Origin: an uncultured Spirochaetaceae bacterium
Lineage (GTDB): Bacteria; Spirochaetota; Spirochaetia; SZUA-6; Bin103
Length of the DNA: 5,088 bases
NCBI GenBank assembly: GCA_913043885.1
Contig: CAJWOB010000219.1
Location: forward strand, 1-5,088
Reading direction: 5' to 3'
This document shows, piece after piece, positions 1-5,088 of this stretch. A program made the translations under genes and the position numbers. A model generated the notes under the pieces. It was not told where the DNA came from. It made no database searches and saw only the letters and a list, made by a program, of their open reading frames with translations. How positions within the stretch are numbered: position 1 is the first letter of the stretch; every line of letters starts with the position of its first letter.

Positions 1-1
1 G

Positions 2-497
2 CTCGTGCACGTGTTCAGCGGGCACACGCGCGCGGTGACGGCCATCGCGCTGCACCCGGGCGCGTCGCGCCTGCGGCTCGGCGGCGGCTTGGTGCCGCGA
101 CCGGCATCCGACAACCGCAGCGCGCTACGACACTCCCGCCGCGACCCGCTCGTGATCCAGCGGCCGCGTGTCGCGGTGCTCGCCGGCCTGGCCGACCTGA
201 TGGACCAGGTCCGGCGGAGCGCATCACGGCTGACTGGCCGCGTACTGGTGTGCTACGGCTTGCGCGATCTGGTGGTTCCGGCCGCGGCCGTCCGGCGGTT
301 CTGGTCGCGCCTACCCGGTGAATCGGAACAGCGGCGCCGGCAGCGATTGGCGGTCTACCCCGATGGCTGGCACTGGCTGCACCGCGACCTGCACTCGGGC
401 CAGCTCCTCCGCGACGTGGCAGCGTGGATCCGAGATCCCGACCTGCCGCTGCCGGGCCGACCGCGCCGCGGCAGAACGTCTCCGCGACCGGCGCTAG
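2..497 (+). CDS. alpha/beta hydrolase (lysophospholipase/monoacylglycerol lipase type), C-terminal part, probable frameshift near its end
   Basis: This is the C-terminal half of a serine hydrolase of the lysophospholipase/monoacylglycerol lipase type (PldB-like, Hydrolase_4); the nucleophile elbow lies before the window. Family signatures are clear: SDN then RDPLVI and GLADLMD, the acid residue in YGLRDLVVP (Asp codon 266-268) and the catalytic histidine in YPDGWHWLHRD (His codon 371-373), followed by DVAAWIRDPDLPLP. The family normally ends soon after this PLP motif. The literal frame instead stays open to a TAG at 980-982, running antisense through the whole next gene. Shifting by one base at the GGG run 454-456 gives ADRAAAERLRDRR and a TAG at 495-497, overlapping the stop of the convergent gene by two bases. 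I therefore end the gene at 497 and infer one extra G or two lost. Both visible catalytic residues lie before the shift. The substrate is probably a lipid or other ester, which is inference. Confidence 0.8.
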
Positions 498-967
498 TCG
501 GCTTCCTGCTGCCTGCGAGCCAGATGCTTCTGCACGCCGATCTTGCGCAGGTCGCGAATCGAGGCATTCCGCCGCACGTACTTGCGGACGTGGAGGTACT
601 CGGCGCAGGTGTACTGTTCCTTGCCCCGCCCGAAGATCCGGGTCAGCTCGTCCGACGTTATACCCACCATGTCGCGGATCGCCTCCTCGCCTACCGTGGC
701 GCCGTCGGCGAACAGCTCGGCGCGCACGGTGCGGTCGAGGTTGGCGGAGCCCACGACCTTGCGAAACACCGGCAGGAGACCGAGGAGAACCAGGGAGACT
801 ATGGCGAGGTAGCCGGCCAGGCTGGCTATCGGCTGGATGACGGCGACGTTGCCGGACGCCACCGCGCGGAACTGAGCGGCCACGCCCTCGTCGAACTCAC
901 CAAAGACGAAGGCAAACGCCCCCAACAGGGCTGCGACTACGATTGCGACTGCGACGCGACCGTTCAT
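494..967 (-). CDS. two-helix membrane protein of unknown function
   Basis: This is a 157-residue protein from ATG at 967-965 to TAG at 496-494. I do not recognise the family. Residues 4-23 form a very hydrophobic segment rich in Ala and Val, which could be a transmembrane helix or uncleaved signal anchor. Residues 41-67 form a second helix containing IASLAGYLAIVSLVLLGLLP. After it comes a soluble region with GITSDELTRIFGRGKEQYT and a strongly basic tail (residues 126-153). Two helices and a basic C-terminus suggest an inner-membrane protein with both ends in the cytoplasm. Translation could begin 17 codons upstream at 1018, but those residues are polar and arginine-rich, and the chosen ATG opens directly on the helix. 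No convincing Shine-Dalgarno precedes either start. The gene is convergent with the hydrolase, sharing bases 494-497. The reading frame is intact. Confidence 0.7.
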   Translation of the reverse strand: MNGRVAVAIVVAALLGAFAFVFGEFDEGVAAQFRAVASGNVAVIQPIASLAGYLAIVSLVLLGLLPVFRKVVGSANLDRTVRAELFADGATVGEEAIRDMVGITSDELTRIFGRGKEQYTCAEYLHVRKYVRRNASIRDLRKIGVQKHLARRQQEAD

Positions 968-990
968 GGCCGGGCAGAGTAGCATCCGAC

Positions 991-1018
991 ATAATCGATA
1001 CCGGCGAATTGCAGGCAA
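991..1018 (-). promoter_or_regulatory. possible sigma70-type promoter for the membrane protein gene
   Basis: Read on the minus strand, TTGCCT (1018-1013) and GATTAT (996-991) each match four of six consensus positions, with a 16-base spacer. They lie 23 bases or more upstream of the ATG at 967, so the leader would be very short. Matches of this quality occur by chance, so this is only a candidate. It overlaps the damaged 5' end of the divergent MOSC pseudogene. Confidence 0.2.
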
Positions 1019-1512
1019 CGCTCGACCGCGGTCTCCGCCCTGATGGCGGATCGCTCGTCGCCATCTACGTACGCCCGGAAGTAGGCGTGCGAGAGGAGCT
1101 CGAGGAGGTGCAGGTCACCGCGAAGAAGGAGTGGTGCGCGACCGCTGGGCAGCCGCCAAGCCGGATACCCAGATCACACTGATCAACTCGGAAGTGCTCG
1201 ATCGGCTGGCCGGTGGTGACCGCGCACGCTGGCCGCTCTGTGGCGATCAGCTGGTGGTGGACATGGACCTGAGCGAGGCGAACGCACCGGTCGGCCAGCA
1301 GATCCGCCTCGGGGAGGCAGTGCTGGAGTTCATCGCCGTGCCGCACACCGGCTGCAGCAAGTTCGCGGAGCGCTACGGCGCCGACGCGTTGGCGTTCATC
1401 GGTGCCTCCGAGCGGGCGCCGCTGCGACTGTGAGGCGCCTACGTGAGGGTGGTCGACGAGGGGGGTGCTACGGGTCGGCGACCGCATCGCCAAGCTCACG
1501 GGGCCGGCCTAG
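991..1512 (+). pseudogene. MOSC-domain protein, broken by two indels and a nonsense codon
   Basis: Three reading frames together give one MOSC-domain protein (a sulfur-carrying domain related to molybdenum cofactor sulfurase C-termini). Frame A (from about 991) reads IIDTGELQATLDRG to VQVTAKK. A one-base loss at 1128-1129 moves to frame B, which reads VVRDRWAAAKPD, QITLINSEVLDRLAGG, CGDQLVVDMDLS and PHTGCSKFAERYGADALAF. The conserved Cys of PHTGC is codon 1353-1355. A TGA at 1431-1433 interrupts LRL-GAYVRVVDEG where the family has Arg (LRLRG), consistent with CGA to TGA. One extra G in the run 1460-1465 returns to frame A, which reads VLRVGDRIAKLTGPA and stops at TAG 1510-1512. No ATG, GTG or TTG fits the expected start. 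ATA at 991-993 stands where an ATG would fit, so the start codon may also be lost, and this 5' limit is approximate. If alive it would probably be a cytoplasmic protein without a known substrate. Confidence 0.85.
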
Positions 1513-1531
1513 CAGCCGACCTCCGCTAGGC
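1507..1531. terminator. 7-bp inverted repeat between convergent gene ends, possible bidirectional hairpin
   Basis: GCCTAGC (1507-1513) and GCTAGGC (1525-1531) are perfect reverse complements around an 11-base loop. The left arm contains the TAG stop of the MOSC pseudogene and the right arm contains the TAG stop of the dehydrogenase on the other strand. No T tract follows on either strand, so a typical intrinsic terminator is not established. The position suits a bidirectional terminator. Confidence 0.3.
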
Positions 1532-2545
1532 GTCGCGCCAGTCGAAGGTCACTAGCAGCATCGACTTCTCCCGCGCGGCGGCCATCTCGTAAGCGGTCTT
1601 CATTTCAGAGTAGTGGAGACGGTGAGTGACTAGCCGCTTTGGCTCGAGCTGACCCTGCTGCATCAGGGTCATAAGATGGCTGCACCAGTCGTTCCAGGTG
1701 TGCATCTCCCGATTCGGGCTCGGGTAGGCGTATCCGGCGCGACCGTTCACCGCGACCAGGTGAATGCCCTTGTTGTAGAACAGGCCGGAGTAGAGCGGGT
1801 TGAAATCCAGTGGCGGCTCGCCGCGCCCTAGCAGGCTCACCACGGCTACCCGCCCACCGTCGCGGACCACCTCGCACGAGGTGCGGTAGGCGGGCCACGG
1901 ATTGGCGGTCAGGATGACCAGGTCGATACCGTGCCCGGCGGTAAACGCGTCCAGTTGCTCCGTGAGGTCGGGCGCATCCGACAGGAAGGTGGCACGGGCG
2001 CCCATCCACTCCGCCATCTCCAGCCGCTTCTCACTATTGCCCAGACCGATTACCTGCGCACCGAATAGCGGCCCGAGGGCGACGGCGCCGAGCCCGAGCA
2101 CACCGAGCCCGACGACTGCCACATACTCGCCGGGTTGGAAGAACGCCTTGCGGTAGCAGAGGCTGCTGAGCGTGTAGAGGTGGCCCCAGACCGCGTCCTC
2201 GAGGTCTACGCCCTCCGGCACCTTCACCACGCTGTGGTCGACTTCACAGATGTACTCCGACTGATGCTGGGCGCGGGTGTGCACGCGATCGCCGGGTGCG
2301 ACCTCGCTAACCGCCGACCCCACCGCCTGGACGATGCCGACGTTGCTGTCGCCAACACCGCGGGGGTACTCATTGGGCGCCCCGGGCATCGACTCGGCGC
2401 CCTCGTAGTTGCCTCGGTCGGTGCCGATCTTGAGGCCGCTTATCTCGGTCTTCACCCACAGCTCACGCGGGCCCAGGTTGCTGGTGTCCAGCTCCTGCTG
2501 CTCGATTACCAGGTCGCGTGGACCGCGCAGTATCGCCTTGTGCAT
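1526..2545 (-). CDS. medium-chain dehydrogenase/reductase (zinc-type alcohol dehydrogenase fold) lacking zinc ligands
   Basis: This is an intact 339-residue protein of normal length for the MDR superfamily. Residues 1-120 form the GroES-like domain and about 130-270 the Rossmann domain, with VAVVGLGVLGLGAVALG carrying the GxGxxG motif at 146-151. The end of the second strand reads VIGLGNSEKR with no Asp or Glu, which favours NADP(H) over NAD(H) (inference). The usual catalytic-zinc residues are absent: CGTD is IGTD (Ile40), and the GHE motif is GDS (Asp66-Ser67). The CxxCxxC structural-zinc loop is also missing. It is therefore probably a zinc-independent reductase or dehydrogenase; the substrate is unknown. 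ATG at 2545-2543 is chosen because GGGAGG lies four bases upstream; an in-frame GTG at 2548 overlaps that site. It is 89 bases downstream of the 128-residue gene on the same strand, so co-transcription is possible. The oxidoreductase-rich context suggests sugar or polyol metabolism. Confidence 0.9.
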   Translation of the reverse strand: MHKAILRGPRDLVIEQQELDTSNLGPRELWVKTEISGLKIGTDRGNYEGAESMPGAPNEYPRGVGDSNVGIVQAVGSAVSEVAPGDRVHTRAQHQSEYICEVDHSVVKVPEGVDLEDAVWGHLYTLSSLCYRKAFFQPGEYVAVVGLGVLGLGAVALGPLFGAQVIGLGNSEKRLEMAEWMGARATFLSDAPDLTEQLDAFTAGHGIDLVILTANPWPAYRTSCEVVRDGGRVAVVSLLGRGEPPLDFNPLYSGLFYNKGIHLVAVNGRAGYAYPSPNREMHTWNDWCSHLMTLMQQGQLEPKRLVTHRLHYSEMKTAYEMAAAREKSMLLVTFDWRDA

Positions 2546-2547
2546 CA

Positions 2548-2555
2548 CTCCTCCC
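2548..2555 (-). promoter_or_regulatory. ribosome binding site of the dehydrogenase
   Basis: The minus strand reads GGGAGGAG immediately before TG and the ATG at 2545-2543. GGGAGG is four bases from ATG but would be only one base from the alternative GTG at 2548, so it decides the start in favour of ATG. Confidence 0.65.
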
Positions 2556-2634
2556 GATACGGTTCGGCGGATATTGGCATGGCTAACGGTGCGACGGCGA
2601 GGGAGTGACTGAGCGGTCAGCTGCCCGCCGCAGC
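2549..2634. other. short intergenic region between two minus-strand genes
   Basis: Apart from the dehydrogenase ribosome binding site at the low-coordinate end, I see no convincing promoter or terminator. A tiny dyad, CTGA-GCGG-TCAG at 2609-2620, has only a four-base stem and no T tract. Readthrough from the upstream 128-residue gene is therefore possible. Confidence 0.35.
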
Positions 2635-3021
2635 CTAGCGGGGGGCGTTTGCCCGCTCGCTCAGGACCGACCGGACCAACTGCACGACAGCGTTGTCGAT
2701 GCGGGAGCTCTCCCGCTCGAAGCGAGCGACCATCCCGGTGGCGTCGAAGGCGCCCGCCGACTGCATCACCGGGGTGCGCTTCGGGCCGAGCACCTCGCCG
2801 TCGTCCACCCGTTCGTGCACAAAGGTGCCGGTGCGGCGCCAGGTAACCGCCCGCTCACGCCGGCCGCGGTCGTAGCATAGCTGGAAGCCCGTGGGCTCGC
2901 CGACTGGGTTGCCGCTCGCGTCGGCGTCGTACCAGACGATGAGGTCGAAATAGCCGTCGCGAAACCAGCGCCGGAAGCCCTCGTCCGGTACCTGTCGGAC
3001 CTCGGTTAGCTCGTACAGCAT
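2635..3021 (-). CDS. conserved 128-residue protein of unknown function
   Basis: This is a complete small soluble protein from ATG 3021-3019 to TAG 2637-2635. It resembles a conserved bacterial hypothetical family that I recall without a name or assigned function. Residues that look conserved are the aromatic-rich RRWFRDGYFDLIVWYD (17-32), GFQLCYDRGRRERAVTWRR (45-63), VHERVDDGE (68-76) and AFDATGMVARFERESSRID (91-109). There is no signal peptide or membrane segment. Alternating strand-like segments such as FDLIVWYD and GFQLCYD suggest a small mixed alpha/beta fold. The start is well supported by AGGAG seven bases upstream. The frame is open further upstream to 3198, but that part is antisense to the epimerase gene and is not family-like. 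The gene is divergent from the epimerase pseudogene, with 64 bases between them, and is followed by the dehydrogenase. No catalytic motif is recognisable. Confidence 0.85.
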   Translation of the reverse strand: MLYELTEVRQVPDEGFRRWFRDGYFDLIVWYDADASGNPVGEPTGFQLCYDRGRRERAVTWRRTGTFVHERVDDGEVLGPKRTPVMQSAGAFDATGMVARFERESSRIDNAVVQLVRSVLSERANAPR

Positions 3022-3028
3022 CGCGGAG

Positions 3029-3033
3029 CTCCT
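3029..3033 (-). promoter_or_regulatory. ribosome binding site of the 128-residue protein
   Basis: AGGAG on the minus strand ends seven bases before the ATG at 3021-3019. This is ideal spacing and rules out the longer N-terminal extension. Confidence 0.75.
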
Positions 3034-3085
3034 ATACGCCGGCCATTTGACCACTCCTGCGGCCAGACCGAAACTTGCATTCAAT

Positions 3086-4163
3086 GTGCCCAGCGCAACT
3101 CGCCCCGACAAGCGGATCCTAGTCACCGGCGCCGCCGGTTTCATCGGCAGCCATCTGGTCCGTGAGCTGCTGGCGCGGGGCCATCGAGTGCGGACCACCG
3201 TGCGCGACGCCGGCGACGAACAGCGGGTCGTGCACCTGCTCGGCCTGCCGGGGGCGTCGGATCGGCTCGAGATACATGGTGCCGACCTGCGGCTCCCCGG
3301 CGCCTTCGATCAGGTGACTATCGGCTGCGACTGGGTCTGTCACGCCGCAGCGGTGGTACGACTGAAGGCCGCGGATCCGGCCGCGGAGATCGTGGCGCCA
3401 ACGGTCGAGGGCACACGCCATCTGCTCCGGGCGGTGGCGCGGGCCGGCAGCGTGCAGCGTGCAGCGTGCAGCGGGTGTGCATGATCTCGTCCATTGCCGC
3501 GATTACCTCACTGGCGCGCCGGGACGGTCATCGCTTTACCGAACAGGACTGGGCGGACGCGCCAGTCGAACAGCAGCCCTACGCCGCCGCCAAGGTGGCG
3601 TCGGAGCGATTGGCCACGGCCGAGTGCGCGGCGCTCGGCATACCGTTGTCGGTAATCAACCCCGCCATGATCGTAGGCCCGGTATACGCCGCCCACCAGG
3701 TGAGTGGCAGCGTAGAGCTGGTACGAGCATTGGCGACCAGCCGCTTCGGTAGTGCCCCACCTCTGGGCTACGGGCTGATCGACGTGAGGGATGTCGCAGC
3801 TGCGGCCACCACCGCGCTCGAGCGGGGCGCCACCGGCCGCTTCATTCTCTGTGCGAGGAGCCTCTGGCTGGCGGAGGTCGCGGCACTGCTCGTGGCACGC
3901 TTCCCAGAGTGGAGGATTGCCCCCGCCGGCTCACGGGCCTCGCGGTCCTCCTGGCCTGGTTGTTCGCCCGCCAGGTTCCCGTGCGCTACCTGCGCAGCCA
4001 GGTAGGGCGCAAGGACGAATTCGACACCACCCGGGCGAGTGAGCTGTTGGGCATCCCACTAACGCCGCCAGGAGTTGCGTTGGCTGACACGCTCGCATCG
4101 TTGCAGCGCGTCGGCGCCGTCACGCCGCGATCGCCTCGCCGGCGGCGTCGCCAGTGGCGCTGA
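3086..4163 (+). pseudogene. NAD(P)-dependent epimerase/dihydroflavonol reductase-like (extended SDR), broken by a 14-base expansion and a one-base loss
   Basis: Three frames join into one extended short-chain dehydrogenase. Segment 1, from GTG 3086, has ILVTGAAGFIGSHLVREL (GxxGxxG, residues 15-21) and CHAAAVVRLKAADPAAE, but ends at TGA 3482-3484. Segment 2, from 3466, reads VQRVCMISSIAAI, the catalytic YAAAK (Tyr codon 3580-3582, Lys 3592-3594), INPAMIVGP and YGLIDVRDVAAA. Segment 3, from about 3924, reads RRLTGLAVLLAWLFARQVPV and DTTRASELLGIPL, ending at TGA 4161-4163. The first break is two extra GTGCAGC heptamers. The second is a missing C in the run 3920-3924. Correcting both (1078 - 14 + 1 bases) gives exactly 355 codons, a normal length. 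The family reduces or epimerises nucleotide-bound sugars, flavonoids or steroids; the substrate here is unknown. The GTG start is preferred to TTG 3047 because it lies closer to the Rossmann motif, but neither has a clear ribosome site. As written, only fragments would be made. Confidence 0.88.
3447..3473 (+). repeat. tandem heptamer GTGCAGC, three full copies plus partial ends, inside the epimerase gene
   Basis: Copies occupy 3452-3458, 3459-3465 and 3466-3472, preceded by GCAGC (3447-3451) and followed by one matching G. With a single copy the gene reads GSVQRVCMISS, as the family expects. Two additional copies add 14 bases and throw translation into a TGA at 3482. Replication slippage is the simplest origin. 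Four copies would restore the frame with seven extra residues. Confidence 0.9.
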
Positions 4164-4200
4164 CGCCGCTTACCAGACGGCCTCCCACGCGCCACTGGCG
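4149..4200. terminator. 12-bp perfect inverted repeat spanning the convergent ends of the epimerase and Gfo/Idh/MocA genes
   Basis: CGCCAGTGGCGC (4149-4160) and GCGCCACTGGCG (4189-4200) are exact reverse complements separated by 28 bases. The loop contains both stop codons, TGA (4161-4163) and TAA (4172-4170 on the minus strand), so each arm is also the last coding part of one gene. The GC-rich stem could act as a bidirectional terminator or protect RNA 3' ends. No T tract follows on either side. Each arm is itself a dyad (CGCCA-S-TGGCG), so a paired protein-binding site is an alternative. Confidence 0.45.
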
Positions 4201-5088
4201 GCAGAGCGGTAGATCGCCATGGCGGTGCGCAGCTCGCCCAGGGACTGCTCCGGCCCTGCAGCCGGCTGCTTACCGTCGAGTACCACCGCCTCGAAGTCCT
4301 CTATCTCGCGGCTAAACGACGCGCCGTAGCCGTATTCCCCCGCAATCATCAGCCCGGCCGGATGATCGCGGTCGAAGAGGGTGACGCTGCCCTGCTCGCC
4401 ACTCCTGATGACTACCTCGCCACCGGTGCCGGTTACCCGCCACCACGGGCCGTCCCACAGCGGTGCATCGATGGTGAGCGCTTCCAGGGTGGCCACGAGG
4501 CCGGACTCGAACCGCATCAGAGCGTGCGCCTGCGACTCGTCCTGCATGCTCGGTATCACCCGGCTGGTGGTGGCAACCACCGACTCCACCTCGCCCAGCC
4601 ACATGCGCAGCGGTCGAATCCAGTGGGCGCCGCCATCCATGACAATCCCGCCACCGGCACGGCCGTGCTCGAAGCGCCACGAGTCGTCGGGGTACCACAG
4701 CGGATCGAAGAAGGCGATGCAGGAGGCACGGGCGGTGACCAGATCGCCGATGGCGCCGTCCGCAATCAGACGCCCGGCCGTTACCACCTCCGGCCAGTAC
4801 TGAGCGTTCTCGGCCACCATGAACACAGTGCCCGCCGCCCGCGCGGCGGCAAGGATGCGGTCACATGCGTCGAGGTCCACCGCCATCGGCTTCTCCAGGA
4901 GCAGGTGTTTGCCCGCTGCGAAGGCCTCGGTGGCCAGTGCCTCGTGGGTGTCGTGGGGGGTCATGATGTCCACGGCGCTGAAGTCGCAGTTGGCCAACGC
5001 CTCCCCGAGGGAGGGGAAGATAGCGGCGCCGGTTCGGCGGGCAACCGCGCCGGCGGCATCGTCACCGCCTTCGCCGAGGTTTTCCTCG
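4170..5088 (-). CDS. Gfo/Idh/MocA-family oxidoreductase, N-terminus beyond the window
   Basis: The frame is open from the right edge to TAA 4172-4170, giving 305 residues, so only about 25-40 N-terminal residues with the GxGxxG motif are missing. The Rossmann part shows FPSLGEALANCDFSAVDIMT, then PHDTHEALATEAFAAGKH and LLLEKPMAVD, with the family EKP lysine at codon 4892-4890. The C-terminal substrate domain includes GRAGGGIVMDGGAHWIRPLR, with the catalytic-region Asp (4637-4635) and His (4625-4623) of the family's DxGxH motif. Enzymes of this family are soluble and use NAD(P) to oxidise or reduce sugars, inositols and related compounds. Which substrate is used cannot be told here. A TTG at 4997 is an internal codon, since clear family sequence continues upstream of it. 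The gene is convergent with the epimerase pseudogene, with six bases between stops. The reading frame is intact. Confidence 0.9.
   Translation of the reverse strand, partial: EENLGEGGDDAAGAVARRTGAAIFPSLGEALANCDFSAVDIMTPHDTHEALATEAFAAGKHLLLEKPMAVDLDACDRILAAARAAGTVFMVAENAQYWPEVVTAGRLIADGAIGDLVTARASCIAFFDPLWYPDDSWRFEHGRAGGGIVMDGGAHWIRPLRMWLGEVESVVATTSRVIPSMQDESQAHALMRFESGLVATLEALTIDAPLWDGPWWRVTGTGGEVVIRSGEQGSVTLFDRDHPAGLMIAGEYGYGASFSREIEDFEAVVLDGKQPAAGPEQSLGELRTAMAIYRSAASGAWEAVW

Noticed and set aside
5..90. A WD40-like stretch (FSGHTRAVTAIALHPG) at the left edge, suggesting a repeat protein fused to the hydrolase
   Set aside because: It is a single short resemblance with no second repeat, and it lies where the hydrolase cap region before the SDN motif is expected, in the same frame.
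936..960. TGCGAC-like repeats as a tandem repeat element
   Set aside because: On the minus strand they encode the Val-Ala run of the first membrane helix, so codon bias explains them.
498..982. Continuation of the hydrolase frame to TAG 980 as a long C-terminal extension
   Set aside because: It is antisense to a well-formed membrane protein gene, has no domain character, and a one-base frame correction gives a natural end at 497.
1123..1134. Programmed frameshift at the MOSC gene
   Set aside because: There is no slippery heptamer of the usual form, and other lesions lie in the same gene.
1431..1433. TGA read as an amino acid (recoding or a different genetic code)
   Set aside because: Arg, not Trp or Sec, is expected there, tryptophans elsewhere use TGG, and the same gene has two frameshifts, so decay is simpler.
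2135..2608. Plus-strand open frame opposite the dehydrogenase N-terminus
   Set aside because: It is a GC-rich shadow frame with no motif; the minus-strand protein explains the region completely.
3022..3198. N-terminal extension of the 128-residue protein
   Set aside because: The extension is the complement of the epimerase Rossmann region, and a strong AGGAG supports the start at 3021.
4312..4803. Overlapping open frames on both strands within the Gfo/Idh/MocA gene
   Set aside because: They have Arg/Pro/Ser-rich compositions typical of out-of-frame GC-rich DNA and no family similarity.

Overview
This 5.1 kb window of GC-rich bacterial DNA has coding regions packed on both strands. Nothing in it is phage-, plasmid- or transposon-like, and I see no tRNA, rRNA or CRISPR array. 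The hydrolase, the MOSC protein and the small 128-residue protein look most like families from high-GC Pseudomonadota, but this is recognition from memory and the taxon is uncertain.

Layout from left to right: the C-terminal end of an alpha/beta hydrolase of the lysophospholipase/monoacylglycerol lipase type (+, 2-497); a two-helix membrane protein of unknown function (-, 494-967); a decayed MOSC-domain gene (+, about 991-1512); a 339-residue medium-chain dehydrogenase that lacks the zinc ligands (-, 1526-2545); a conserved 128-residue protein of unknown function (-, 2635-3021); a broken NAD(P)-dependent epimerase/reductase gene (+, 3086-4163); and a Gfo/Idh/MocA oxidoreductase cut off by the right edge (-, 4170-5088). 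Genes mostly alternate in strand. The only same-strand neighbours are the 128-residue protein and the dehydrogenase, 89 bases apart, so no clear operon is present. Three genes (dehydrogenase, epimerase, Gfo/Idh/MocA) are nucleotide-dependent oxidoreductases, which hints at sugar, polyol or similar small-molecule metabolism, but no substrate can be named.

The main result is that all three plus-strand genes are broken and all four minus-strand genes read cleanly. The hydrolase needs one small frame correction near 454-456, after which it stops exactly where the convergent gene stops. The MOSC gene has two indels, an in-frame TGA where arginine is expected and no obvious start codon. The epimerase carries a 14-base gain formed by two extra copies of the heptamer GTGCAGC and a one-base loss in a C run. 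Correcting each lesion gives a continuous family-like protein whose length is a whole number of codons. This suggests selective decay of some genes, as in a shrinking genome, although homopolymer sequencing errors could explain the single-base events.

Two convergent gene ends share inverted repeats that contain both stop codons: a 12-bp perfect repeat (4149-4160 / 4189-4200) and a 7-bp one (1507-1513 / 1525-1531). No clearly new multi-gene system is visible. The most unusual items are the heptamer expansion, the strand bias of the lesions and the 12-bp double-dyad repeat.
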